A stretch of 64,000 nucleotides of DNA, from the NCBI RefSeq assembly GCF_030272615.1, contig NC_081415.1, positions 194,106,695-194,170,694 of the forward strand. The letters are read 5' to 3'. The position numbers and the translations under genes were made by a program. The first letter of the stretch is position 1. Each line of letters starts with the position of its first letter. Origin of the DNA: Cryptomeria japonica (Eukaryota > Streptophyta > Pinopsida > Cupressales > Cupressaceae). Positions 11,934-23,833 of the stretch are shown in pieces. The notes beneath the pieces are model-generated. The model worked only from the letters and a program-made list of their open reading frames with translations, was not told the DNA's origin and did not search any database.

Positions 11934-14900
11934 ATGAAGTTCCTCTCTTGGAACATAGGGGGACTCAACAACCCCCAAAAGCAATTTGCTATAAAGCAAT
12001 ATATCTTAGATACGAAGATTGGTATTTGTTTGTTGCAAGAAGTCAAAATGTCTTACCAAACTTTTTCAATGACTGTTAACAAACTTTGGGTTGGTGTTGC
12101 GTTTCTATATGTTGAGGATTTGAGGGCATCTGGTGGAATTGCTACCCTTTGGAACCCCTGCAAGCTTCAAGGTGATATCCATGTGCTCTCACAGAACTAT
12201 CTAGCGGTGACCTTCAAACTTGGTGAGCTTTGTTGGCACTTGTTCAATATATATGCCCCCAATTCTAGGATTGGAAGGTGTTTGGTTTAGGAGGAAATTG
12301 TTGATTGCATCCTTGAGGATCATAATACTTACTACATGTTCGTTGGTGACTTCAACACCCCTCTTTATCCTTCTGATAAATGTGGTAGTCTTATGGATTA
12401 TTCTAATAGTATGGGGGATCTGGTCAATCTCATAAATGTTACCAGTCTCTTTGATTTAGATCTTCAGGGTGTCCCCTTCACCTGGTCTAATAATAAGAAA
12501 GGGAACCAACTCATCTAGGTTAGACTGGACATTTTTTAAGTCTCTACTAAATGGGATATTGGTCACAACTTATCTCTAATGACCATCCCAAGGACTGCCT
12601 CTGATCATATCCCTCTCCTCCTCCACTGGGCTAACAAACCCCCCTTGGGACCTCCTCCTTTCTAATATGAGATTATGTGGGCCTCCCACCTAGATTTTAG
12701 AGAACTGGTTAGGAAGTGGTGGGCCTCCCTAGTTCAAGGGATGACTATGTTCAGAACCTCTGAGAAGTTGAACCTCATCTGTCGAGAAGTGAAAGGATAG
12801 AATAAAGAAAATTTCAAAGACATATTTAAGAAGAAGAAGGATATGTGCTCCAGACTGGAGCAAATTCAAAGCATTATGGCTACTGGAGATCCTCCCCACT
12901 CCCTCCATCATGAAGAAGATGAATATAGAAAGAAATGGAAGGACAGTCAAACTAAGGAGGAGATATATTAGAAGCAAAGGTCTAGAATCCAATGGATGAA
13001 GGAGGGAGACATGAATTCTGTCTTCTTCCATTGCTCACCTAGTATTCATAAAAGGAGAAACACGATCAAAAGATTAAGGGATAACAATGGGTAGGAGATC
13101 ACACGCGAGGTCCAAATTGGTCAAGTTGAGACTGACTTCTTCATTCGTATGTATATTGAGAATGGGAGAAGAAGTGACGCACTTCAAGACAGTCTTTTGA
13201 GTAAACTACCTATAGCCATTGGTGAAGAGGATAATAGCCAGCTCTTATCACCTATTTCTATGGAGGAGGTCTGTGCTTTTGTCTTTGCTATGGGCGCCTA
13301 CAAGACCCCGGGTCTGGACGGTTTCCCCCTTTCTTTTTTCCAGGAATTCTAGGACATTGTTATCTTTGATGTCACTAGAGTTGTGAAGGGCTTCTTCAGA
13401 ACTAGTAAATTGCTGAAAAAGTTGAACAACACCTACATTGTTCTTGTTCCCAAGTCTCAGGACCCTAAATGCATGATGGATTTTCAGACTATCAGTCTCT
13501 GCAATACTATTTATAAATCATTTCTAAGGTTTTAGTGAATAAAATCAAACCATTAATTCCCAAGTTTATCAGCCCTTCTAAAAATGGCTTTGTCCTAAGC
13601 CATCAAATCTTGGATGCGGCCATTGCCACTCATGAAATTATTCATTCCATGGACAAAAGAAAAACCCCAGGTATGGGTTTTAAACTTGACATCTCAAAAT
13701 CCTAGGATAAAGTCAATTGGTGTTTCCTATTTAAAACTCTCTCAAAACTTGGCTTTAATCCCAAAATTATTGATATGATCTGAGAGTGTGTGTCTATGGT
13801 TCAGTTTTATGTCTTGGTCAATGGAGTTCCTAGGGGTTGCTTCAAAGCTGAGAAAGGTATCAAGCAAGGGGACCCCCTCTCCCCCTATCTTTTTATTATT
13901 ATTGTTGAGGTTTTGGCCATAAATTTTATGAATCTAGCTGTCAATGGGAGAATACAGGGAATCAAAGTTGCTTCTACCATCTCCCCCTCTATGATTCAAC
14001 AATTCATTGATGACACCTTCCTATTTGGTAAATCCTATGTGATAGAAGCTAAACACTGGAAGAATCTGCTTACTCAATATGCCTCTGCTTCAAGTCAATG
14101 CATTAACTATAATAAAAGTAGCCTTTACTTTTTCAACACCCTTATTGACTTGCAGGCCAAAATTCTTAATATTATTGGGTGTCAATCTGCTAACTTACCT
14201 GAGACTTACCTGGGTTTCCCTCTTACTATCAAAGAGGTGACTTCGGCCTTCTGGAATACTATCTTTGAAAGAATACAAAAGAAACTTGTTGGTTGGAAGG
14301 GAAAATTCCTTAGTAATGCGAGGAAGCTCTGGCTTCTTACTACCTCTCTCCAAGGTATCCCTATTTATTTCCTCCCTATTCAAAATCTCGAGCTCTATGG
14401 GAGAGAAGCTTGAGAAGATCCAAAGAACCTTCCTCTGGACTGGTATGGAAGAAAAGAAACACCTCTCATTGGTTAATTGGGATGTTGTTTGTTTGCCTAA
14501 GACTATGGGTGGTCTAGGTATCAGAAAAATAAATACCCTTAACAAAGACTTAATTGCCAAAGTGGGTTGGAGCTTACCTATAAAGGAGGCAGTTTGGTGC
14601 AACATTATCAAAGCTAAATATTTGGAAAGAGAATAGTTATGTTTTAACTTGAATTCTATTGGCTTACCTTACGGGTCTAAATTACGGAACAACATACTGA
14701 AGCTTAGACCTTTAATTAGAGAGGGACTGAAGTGGCAACATGGAAATGGAAGAAAGATCAGTTTTTGGGAGGATGTGTGGCTGAAGGATAAACCTTTGGT
14801 TGAAACTACTTCTGCCAGTTGATGAACACCCTAAAAGACCAATTTGGTGCTTATGTTATTGATTCTATTTTGTTTAGAAGAGGAAATAGGAAAAATATCT

Positions 14901-16120
14901 TTTTGATCTTCAATGATTGGCCTAACCTCTTTCCTAAAGCTATGGACCTTCAGGCCCTCATGCACATGATGAGGATACCTCTATCTCTCTAGGAGGATAA
15001 ATTCATCTGGAAGGGAACTCAGTCTGGGGATTTCTCGACCAGGTCTGCTTACAGAAAACTTTTGAGATTCAATGGGGATACAAAATGCTAGAAAAAAATT
15101 TGGAACCTGCAACTTATACCAAAGATTAATTTCTTCTGGTGGACTCTCATGCATGGAAACACGTCGACTTGGGATAACTTAAGGAGGAGGGGTTTCCAAT
15201 TTCCTAACAGGTGTATCCTCTGTAAATCCGAGAAGGAAATTATCAGCCATCTTTTTATTCACTGCCATTTTGTTAAACACTTGTGGACCATTATCCTTGA
15301 AAAATGTGGCCTCCAATGGGTTTTCCAAGGGGGCATCCACCAATTGGTGGTTGGATTGTCATCATCTTATCACCACCCCCTGGTTATACAACTGTGGAAA
15401 TAGATTCCTCCTTATATCTATTGGAGTGTTTAGAAAGAAAGAAATAATAGAATCTTCAGAGATGTTGAAAGTTCTCCAGACAATGTTTTTAATAGCTACT
15501 TCAAGGTGATCATGGACAATATCTCGGTGACTAGATGGAAAACCCCCTTCAATCCCCCTAACCCACCAGACTGGAGGATTGCTGAACAATGGAAACTCCC
15601 CCCAGAGTTAAAAATTTTCAACAACACTAAAAAGATTGACAGTAAAATGACCAAATGGGAAGCCCCAAGTCCCTCATGACACAAATTAAACTTGGATAGG
15701 GTAGTCCATAATACTTGGCAAGCTGGAGGTGGTGTTATAAAAGACCATCAGGGAAAATTTATCACCGCCTACTCTGGAAGCTTGAAGAACCATACTGTCA
15801 ACCAAGATGAGGGAATGGCCCTTTTATGGGGAATGAAGTTCACCATTTCTATAGGTATCAGACAACTTGAAATTGAAGGTGATTCTAAACTAATTGTGGA
15901 GGCTGTCAGTGGAAGAAGTGTTGCAGGGTGGAAAGTGGAAGTGATATTGAGGGATGTTATAATGCTCTTAGCTAACCTTGCTAGTTTCATTCCCCGTCAT
16001 ATTTACAGAGAAGGAAATGTTGTTGCTAACTCCATGGCTGCTTTCGACATGCTACAAGATGGCTTACGATGTTGGAGGAATGTTCATTCACTGCCAATGG
16101 CTACCAAGGAAATCCTTTAG
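11934..16120 (+). pseudogene. LINE ORF2: endonuclease, reverse transcriptase, zinc-binding region and RNase H, decayed
   Basis: This encodes the enzyme that nicks the target and copies the element RNA. It starts at an ATG with MKFLSWNIGGLNNP, the usual start of plant L1 APE-type endonucleases. The endonuclease keeps QE (near 12035) and GDFNT (near 12345). Reverse-transcriptase blocks follow: KTPGLDGFP (13300), NTYIVLVPKSQDP (13430), GFVLSHQILDAA (13590), KQGDPLSPYLF (13865) and the catalytic box FIDD (14005; the family usually has YADD or FADD). A zinc-binding RT C-terminal region with RCILC and HLFIHC lies near 15210-15270. A C-terminal RNase H is at 15692-16100 (E in DEGMALLWGM, D in EGDSKLIV, and N instead of the last D in NVVANSMA). 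It is interrupted by more than a dozen stops and a few frame changes. Confidence 0.85.
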
Positions 16121-16246
16121 AGGGAAAGGTTAAGTGCTAATAATATTTAATCTCCCTCTATTCTATTTCTTATTCATTTGTAATCTGATGATGATTATAT
16201 AAATTTTCAAAATTTCAAATTGAAGTCGAAGCCCGACAATTGCTGG

Positions 16247-17994
16247 ATGGACATCCCACATGGCGACATATGGCCTAGTCATTATTCCCAAAATAACCCA
16301 AGGAGGTTGGGAAATGATTTTATTTCCTTGTGGAGTACCAATATCAAGAAAGGTAATATTTTTTTAATCATTTGAACGAACGACATTGGTGTTGATGATG
16401 GCAACAACCTGTCTCTCCTAATCAATATTGGGCGGATTGAAGGCTCACATGAGTGGAATAGATATCAGGCTTGGTGGGTCTATTTTTGGACTCTTCTTTT
16501 TCTCTTAAGTGGCTCTGCAATTCTAATTCCATGTTTCTCACTGCTACTATTAAGGTGGAGGAAGTGGATATGAGAGGTGACAGACTGAGACTTGATTCGG
16601 ATAAGATGAATGAATTCAAAGCCAAGCCAATGCTATGGTTTGTGTGCACGGAAGGAGGGATAGATAAATTCATGGAGAATATGAAGGACAACGATTGAGA
16701 GATTGTCTAAAAAGTTTGTGGCTTCCTGGGTTGATAGAAGGGTCACTGTGGGTGGCATTTCATTTGAAGTGAATGAGGAGGTTATAGGTCAAGCTATAGG
16801 TCTTTCTATGGAGGGCCGAAAATGGAAAAATAGAACCATATCTTGGACACCACTAGCCTGAATCAATTCTTCCGTGATAGTGAGAATCTTGTGAAGCGGA
16901 CCAGTGGGTTCAATCGTGAGGAGCTTCTACTACCGTGGAATGAGGTGTGCTACATCATCATGAAATATTTTACCCTCGAAGGCGGTGTGGGGTTTTCTAC
17001 TACTACCATCTCCTATTTCTCAGCCATCTTAGAAATAGGGATCTTATTTCCATTCCATAATTTTTACTGCATTCTATGGCTGCTAATGTCAAAGATGTTG
17101 CTGAAGCGAAGAAAAAAAGCAAGGATTATACTATTCTCCATCAAGGTCTCATCCTTCGCCTATATAATTTTCACCAGGCTCTTTTCCCTCCCCGCATGAT
17201 CTCTGTTCAAAATGTGCCTGAAAGTCAGTCCCTGCCCTTGGCCATTGCCAATCCTGATAAAAACCCTACCTTTATGCTTGAACCTGGCCCCTTCCAATGC
17301 CTACCCTTTGCACGTCTCTACTCTTAATAAGAAAAGCAAAAAAGTGCCTGCCCCTCGGAGGACTCTAAACCCTTTGAGCCTAAGAAGGTGAAGATTCAAC
17401 AAATTGACTTTGATGTGGAGATTGGCGTCCAAACCCCCTGAAAAAGATAAATCCCTGGAGGAACCCTCCTCATCCCATGATACAAGTGATTTTGAGAATG
17501 CAAGAGATGATACCAACCCCCTTGTCAAAGCAGCCCCGTCCCAATCCACCTCGCTTCCCCTACCTGAAAGCTCTACCCATGTCTCTGAAATCCCCAACAC
17601 CTCTATGAACCCAATTATTAACCTCAATTCCTGAGCCAATTCTCTATCCCCTACCCTTAGGATTAAGAAAATGATTATTATGGAGGAAGCTAGCAGCATC
17701 AAGGAGGAAGTAGACGACAAGTTGTTGGAAATGGAAAAGAAATTGGACGCCCTGAATGAGAAAATGCAGGAAATTGTCAGCAGAGCGCAGATTACTGAAA
17801 AAAGGCTCCAAGAGGTCACTAGGTTTGCGCTGAAGGTCATGCACAGCTCTATGACCACTCTTTGTCTCTTGTAGGAGAACACCCATAAAGGAAAATGGAA
17901 GGCGGAAGAGGACTACAAAGACCTCTTCAAATTTCTTACCAAAGAGTGGGCTAGGATGCTTTTGCCCAAGCCCAGTCATGGCAAAAAGAAATAA
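16247..17994 (+). pseudogene. LINE ORF3: extra protein downstream of ORF2, decayed
   Basis: A third coding region lies between the ORF2 stop (16120) and the LINE 3' end (18312), so it is inside the TSD-bounded element. It is broken by several frameshifts and stops. Readable parts in order are a segment with FVASWVDRRVTVGGISF (16715-16785), one with LNQFFRDSENLVKR (16855), one with ILHQGLILRLYNFHQALFP (about 17130-17190), a Pro/Ser-rich linker (17340-17640), a coiled-coil (KEEVDDKLLEMEKKLDAL, 17700-17755) and a Lys-rich end (GKKK, stop at 17992). It matches the ORF downstream of ORF2 in the LINE copy at 41880-43573 in order, length and several motifs. Its function is unknown. The start at 16247 is tentative. 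Confidence 0.6.
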
Positions 17995-18312
17995 GGATGC
18001 TTGTTGCATGGTGGTTTTTTGATTTTTTGGATGGCCACTGTGGTCTTAGTTTTTTTAGTTATGATTATGGTTATACTCTCTATTGGTTTATTTTCGACTC
18101 GGTTATCTTTATCCCCGTGTGGCATATCTTATTGTTTATTATGACTCTAATAAACTCTGTTAATATGGCTAGTATTTTAAAGGTTTTTGATAGAGGAAAG
18201 TTTTAGGAGGTTGTTATGTTGTCTATGCTGTAATTCTGCTAATAGTCATTTTATGCTATTACTATGACTGTAATTGGGTTAGCCCCTAGTTTTGGCTGCT
18301 TTTAATATCAAA
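17995..18312 (+). other. LINE-1 3' untranslated region and tail
   Basis: T-rich non-coding sequence ending 'ggctgcttttaatatcaaaa'. It resembles the end of the truncated minus-strand LINE fragment at 19966-20085 and, more loosely, the end of LINE-2 at 41710. A small frame (17997-18206) has no recognisable domain. Confidence 0.65.
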
Positions 18313-18325
18313 AACAAATTTTAAT
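18313..18325. repeat. Right target-site duplication of LINE-1
   Basis: Exact copy of 4133-4145. The sequence that follows (CTTTGGTAGATTTTAATATC) continues the repeat unit as at 21790, confirming the right border. Confidence 0.85.
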
Positions 18326-18640
18326 CTTTGGTAGATTTTAATATCACTAGCTTTTGCATCCTTAAGAGGCACAATGAGTTTGTTGACATAGAATATGGAT
18401 GCATGCCAATTGAAAGTGCTTTGTGCATTAATGAGAATGTTTTTCCCATAAAATAAGATTATTTTGCAATTAAGTGATATTTTCCAATGCGAAACAACTT
18501 TTTTGAAGTTTTTTTTTACATTAAATACCTATATTAAAAAATGATTGCTTAATTATAATTGATTATTACACAAATTGAAAGATCTAATTAAGTAGCTATT
18601 AATATGTTGGTAAAGTTAATCGACTCACACAAATTCTACA
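18326..18640. repeat. Start segment (S) of the long repeat unit
   Basis: It matches 21790-21990 (shared 'ttgcatccttaagaggya' and 'atatggatgcatg'). It precedes a 109-bp tandem array in both places. No coding sequence is seen. Confidence 0.7.
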
Positions 18641-19480
18641 CATCATCAAGTCATGTTTAGTACATAGACCCAACATCATAATGAATAGTTGAGGCTAAGA
18701 TCTTACCCCAAACAAATGTGATAGAAAAAAAATGCCCTCTAATCCAAGACCTTACATCAAGTCACATTGGTAGATAGTTCCAACATTGTAATGAAGAGTA
18801 GAGACTAAGATCTTACCCCAAACAAATTTGACAAAAGTAGATGCCATTTAATCCAATACCCAACATTGTCATATGGTACAAAGACCCAACACCATAATGG
18901 AGAGTTGAGGCTAAGTTCTTACCCCCAACAAATATGATAGAAAATAGAAGCCCTTTAATCCAAGACACAACATCAAATCATGCTGGTACATAGACCCAAC
19001 ATCAAGTCATGTTGGCACATACACCCAACACCATAATGATGAGTTGAGACTAAGATCTTACCCCAAACAAATTTGACAAAATGCAGATGCCATTTAATCT
19101 AAAACCCAACATCAAGTCACGTAGGTACGTACATCCAACACTATAATGAAGAGCCAAGACTAAATCCTTGCCCTAGACAATTTTGACAAAAAAATAGATG
19201 CCCTTCAATCCAAGACCCAACATCAAGTCATGTTGGTACATAGACCCAACACCATAATGAAGAGTAGAGACTAAGATTTACCCCAAACAAATGTAAGAAA
19301 AAATAGATGTCATTTAATCCAAGACCCAACATCAAGTTATATGGTACATAGACCCAACACCATAAAAAAATGTCAAGACTAAAAGCTTACTCCAAACAAA
19401 TTTGAAAAAAAAATTCACAAACCCCACACAAAGTGAGTCATGTTGGTACATAGACCCAACATCATAATGAAAAGTTAAGA
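18640..19480. repeat. Tandem array of a ~109-bp repeat, about 8 units
   Basis: Units contain in order 'tggtacatagacccaacacc', 'ataatgaagagttgagacta', 'agatcttaccccaaacaaat' and 'agatgccctttaatccaaga'. Units differ by substitutions and short indels. The same repeat forms the array at 21995-23170. There is no coding potential. Confidence 0.85.
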
Positions 19481-19539
19481 CTAAAATCTTGATTTGATAG
19501 AAAATGAATTCCTCTCATTCCAATTGATAATCTATACAT

Positions 19540-19930
19540 GGATAGACACCTCTTAAATACTCTATAATGTAATAAAATAACTCATACACCCAAAACCTAT
19601 TATAGTGATAAATGATTCACTCATCCAATCAATAATTTCTATACCCAATACCTATTATACAATAATAATCACATCTATTATAATGATCAATGATCCATAC
19701 GTACAATAATAATAATAATAATCCTACCCAAAATCTATTAGAGTGATCAGAGATTCATACATTCAATTAATAATTTATAGGTTTGGAACTTTCTCAGTGT
19801 TGACCTAGATGAAAATCATAGTTGACACTTTCTCTTTGATAATAAACTCCACTCTAAATTAACTATTAAAACTCGAATTCTTGAAATATCATAATAATAA
19901 ATTAATCTAAATTATAATTTAAGATCTTAA
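19540..19930. repeat. Spacer segments P and Q of the long repeat unit
   Basis: It matches 1690-2150 and 23220-23690, with 'atagtgataaatgattcact' and 'caataatttctatacccaat'. It contains a short (AAT)n tract near 19705. Confidence 0.65.
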
Positions 19931-19965
19931 AATTTTTCTTTTTAGACAAATAAAATGAAAAATAA

Positions 19966-20085
19966 GTTTTTGATAATAAAGCAGCGAAAACAAGGGCGCT
20001 GACTCGGATTACACAACAAGCTTCAAAGAAAGCAAACACATCACACAAACAACAACCAAACCTATTATACTACCTATTCTCCAAA
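19966..20085 (-). mobile_element. Short 5'-truncated LINE fragment, minus strand
   Basis: About 110 bp present here but absent from the matching place in copy R2 (near 2485). Read on the minus strand, its end 'gctgctttattatcaaaaa' closely matches the LINE-1 tail at 18290-18312, and 'cccttgttttcgctgc' matches 'cccctagttttggctgc'. It is a dead-on-arrival insertion of the same LINE family. The left border is clear; the right border and the TSD are uncertain. Confidence 0.65.
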
Positions 20086-20089
20086 AAAT

Positions 20090-21778
20090 CAATTTGATAA
20101 AACCTATAGAACAATTTATCTCATATTTAAAAATCATCATCGAGAATCCAAAACTATCTTTAAACTTTTATACCAATCCTTTCAATTTAATTAAAAAAAT
20201 ACACAGCTCCTTTTTTAAAAATACCTGCTGTTAAGCATTATTTTGTAACAGCTGATTTTAAAATGTGAAAAATATGACCTTGAGACACGTGTACAAAGTG
20301 ACACAGTAGGAAAGCGACCGTTGTAATATTAGATTGCAAGTTGGGAGAGGCGGTCTCATGAAAAGTTAAGAAGTACATTATAAATTTAAAAAAAAAACCC
20401 CACGGTGTGTCAGATTTTCATAAATGTGAACTGCCATATAAATTGTCCTCCTTACTTAATGTTTCTCTTCTAGATAGAAGAAAAGTATCTAGAAGAAACA
20501 TTATAATTTGACCCTCTATTTTCTCCATTAATGTTGTGATAATAAAGACATTTTCCCATTGATCAAGGAAAATCATTTAAAAATAAATAAATTGTCAAAG
20601 GGTGGTTGTTCATTTGGTTGCGCATTTTTGATGAGGATGATGATTGTATGCGATAAAAAAGGTTATCTATCAAGGTTCAATTATAGAGTTGGGTTTGAAT
20701 ATCTGGATGACGTTGATGAATGAAATGTATTTCTATATGATTCGTTAGTCAAATGATGACTTTTAGTTTAGATGCATGCTTACTTCGTATTGTTGTAGTC
20801 TGTCATATAAAGCTAAAGATGTCTGGTTGTTTCCATTCAAAATATTGACATATATTTGTGTTTATAGCGGAACAAGTAGTATGTAGGTCATTTTGTCAAG
20901 TGTCTTTCATCAAAGAACTTATATACTTATTTGTATTTATGGTAGAGTAGACAATATGTAGGCCATTTTATCAAATGTCTTTCATTAGAGAACTTAAAAG
21001 TATCGTCTTACTAGAAATCTTTACATTAAGAATGAAATTATCCAAATTTTGAAATGAGTTTCTTACTATAGTTTAGGGTTTGATCACTCTCGATTCTTCC
21101 TAGATATTTTTTTCAATAGTTTTAAAATTATATATAAAAGATTAAGAGGATTTTTTATATTTTAAAATTTATATAATATTTTAATATTTTTATGGTTTAT
21201 GAGAATTAGAGAGATTTGATTCTTTTGAAAGATGTTTGTTTTTTCCCTTCTTGTTAAAAGTTTTATCTTCAAATGCTCTATACTTAGATAATTACCTTTT
21301 TATTTATCTTATGTTCCCTTTAGATAGACACAAAGTGATCTTATGCTACAATGTGTTTTGAAATTGTAATATTATTTTATTTTGTGTATATTTTAGATAA
21401 GAATAGGGGATGATTCTTCTTCTTTTTGAACATGGTACATTTTTTTTCAATATTTTAATGATATATGAGGATTAAAGATGATTGATTCTTTTCTTTTGAA
21501 AGATGTTTGATATTCCCAATATCTTTTCAAAGGTTATGTTATCAAAATGCTCTACATTTAGAGGATTATTTTTTCACTTCACCTTATTTCTTCTTCAAAA
21601 AGACATGAAGTGACCTCATAGTAGGCTTATGGTTATAATGGGAGACACCAAAACATATGATTTATTTTTATATTTTTCTCTTTAGTGCTTGCCTTTTTTT
21701 TTCTTTTTTTTTAAAGATTTCCAAAAATTGTGGTTATGCTTCATAGTCCTTATTTTTATTATACTCTTATAGCTCATG
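20090..21778. repeat. Dispersed repeat module, copy R3
   Basis: Third copy of the module: ACACGTG box near 20285, 'attgcaagttgggagagg' near 20333, TCTAGA pair near 20470-20490, and 'atatgaggattaaagatg' near 21463. It ends at 'atagctcatgaacaaattttaac', the uninterrupted version of the site into which LINE-1 inserted between 4145 and 18313. Confidence 0.75.
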
Positions 21779-21994
21779 AACAAATTTTAACCTTTGGTAG
21801 ACATTAATATCACTAAAAGTTGCATCCTTAAGAGGTATAGTGAGTTTGTTGATATAGAATATGGATGCATGTCAATTGAAAGCACTTTGTGCATTGAGAA
21901 TGTTTTTATTGCCTAATTATCATTGATAATTATACAAAATCAATTATCTAATCAAGTAACTATTAGTGCATTGGTAAAGTTGAATGACTCACAC
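21779..21994. repeat. Start segment (S) of the second long repeat unit
   Basis: Same sequence order as 18313-18640. It joins R3 directly to the second 109-bp array, so the long unit (S, array, P, Q, module) is head-to-tail with its neighbour. Confidence 0.7.
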
Positions 21995-23170
21995 AAAATC
22001 TACTCAACATCAAGCCATTTTTAGTACATAGACCTAACATCAAGTCATGTTGGTACATAGACCCAACATCATAATAAAGAGTTTAGACTAAGATCTTATC
22101 CCAAACAAATTTGACAAAAATAGATGCCCTTTAATCAACACCCAACATCAAGGCGTGTTGGTACATGGGCCCAACACCATAATGAAGAGTAGAGACTAAG
22201 AACTTACCCCAAACAAAAGTCACAAAAATAGATGTCATTTAATCTAAACCCCAACATCAAATCATATGGTACATAGACCCAAACACCATAATGATGAGTT
22301 GAGACAAATATCTTACCCCAAACAAATTTGACAAAAAATAGATGTCCTTTAATCTAAGACCCAACAAGAAGTCATGTTGGTACATAGACCCCATCTCATA
22401 GTGAAGAGTTGAGACTAAGATCTCACCCCAAATAAATTTGATAGAAAATCAATGCCCCTTAATCCAAGACCCAACAACAAGTCATGTTGGTACTTAGACC
22501 CAACACCAAAATGACAAGTTGAGAATAACATCTCATTCCAAGAAAATTTGATAGAAAATAAACGCCCCTTAATCCAAGACTCACTGTCAAGTCACGTTGG
22601 TACATACACCCAACACCATAATGAGACTAAGATCTTAACCCAAACAAATTTGACAAAAAATAGATGCCCTTTAATCACAAACCCAACATCAAGGCATGTT
22701 GGTACATGGATCCAACACCATAATGAAGAGTAGAGACTAAGATCTTACCCCAAACAAATATCATGAAAATAGATGCCATTTAATCTAAGACCCAACATCA
22801 AGTCATGTGGTACATAGACCCAAACACCATAATGAAGAGTTGAGACTAAGATCTTACCCCAAACAAATTTGAGAAAAAATAGATGTCCTTTAATCCAAGA
22901 CCCAACATCAAGTCACGTTGATACATAGACCCGACACCATAATGAAGAGTTAAGACTAAGATCTTACTCCAAACAAATTTCGTAGAAACTAGATGCCATT
23001 TAATCCAAGACCCAACATCAAGTCATATGCTACATAAACCCAACACCATAATGATGATTTGAGACTAAGATCTTACCCCAAACAAATTTGATAGAAAACA
23101 GATGCCCTCTAATCCAAGACCCAACATCAAATCATGTTGTTTCCTAGACCCAACACCATAATGAAAAGTT
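21995..23170. repeat. Second tandem array of the ~109-bp repeat, about 10-11 units
   Basis: Same unit as in 18640-19480 with comparable within-array variation. A plus-strand frame at 22548-22733 translates the repeat (RHVGTxxQHHNE appears twice), but it is a by-product of the periodicity, not a gene. Confidence 0.85.
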
Positions 23171-23280
23171 AAGACTAAAATCTTAATTTGATAGAAGATA
23201 GATACCCTTCATTCCAATTGATAACCTATACATGAATAAACACCTCTTATATACTCCATAATATAATCAAATAACTAACA

Positions 23281-23570
23281 CCCAAAATCTATTATAGTAA
23301 TCAATGATTCATTCATCCAAAAGTTTATATACCAATACCTATTATACAATGTCCAAAATCTATTATAGTGATCAATGATTCATTCATCCAATAATTTGTA
23401 TATCCAATACTTATTATGATATGCCCAAAACTTATTATAGTGATCAATGATTCATTCATCCGATAATTTATATATCCAATACTTATTATGATATGCTCAA
23501 AACTTATTATAGTGATCAATGATTCATACATCCAATCGATAATTTATATACCCAATACCTACATACACAA
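23281..23570. repeat. 72-bp tandem repeat, about four units
   Basis: Units start near 23281, 23352, 23424 and 23496 and contain 'ttattatagtgatcaatgat' and 'catccaataatttatatatc'. This is a local expansion of the P segment, which occurs only once or twice at 1690-1930 and 19540-19790. Confidence 0.85.
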
Positions 23571-23833
23571 TACCAATCATACCCAAAACCTATTAGTGAT
23601 CAATGATTCATACATCCAATCAGCAAGTCAAGTATACCCAATACCCTTATGTACAATAACAATTCTCCCAATATAGTATCCATTATCACAACAAAAGACC
23701 AAAAGATCTCCTAATTATTTAGTCTATTTTGGCAGAGTGATTTGATAGGAGGCACTCGAGGATGAGTATGAAGTTAGTTGAACACATCATTGAATTGAAT
23801 CAATTACAATATACAACAACATCAATACACCTT

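Larger units (their letters stand above)
4146..18312 (+). mobile_element. LINE (plant L1-like) retrotransposon, apparently full length, interrupted by another insertion
   Basis: The element is bounded by an exact 13-bp TSD and ends in 'gctgcttttaatatcaaaaa', a tail typical of plant non-LTR elements. In order it carries ORF1 (4190-5610), a foreign minus-strand insertion (about 5650-11665), ORF2 (11934-16120) and a third ORF (16247-17994), then a 3' UTR of ~320 bp. Without the foreign insert the element is about 8.1 kb. Canonical plant L1 elements have two ORFs, so the third one is notable. All ORFs are broken by stops and frameshifts; the copy is dead. Confidence 0.85.

Noticed and set aside
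4146-18312. Two separate LINEs (ORF1 piece and ORF2 piece) instead of one
   Set aside because: A single TSD pair encloses both, both are on the plus strand, and the ORF1 C-terminal motifs reappear just before ORF2, so one element split by an insertion is simpler.
22548-22733. Plus-strand ORF with repeated HVGTxxQHHNE peptide
   Set aside because: The peptide repeat follows from the 109-bp tandem DNA repeat; the neighbouring units are not open.
18640-23170. Possible CRISPR-like array or satellite centromere
   Set aside because: Units are about 109 bp without constant repeats alternating with unique spacers, and only about 20 units are present; a local tandem repeat in plant DNA fits better.
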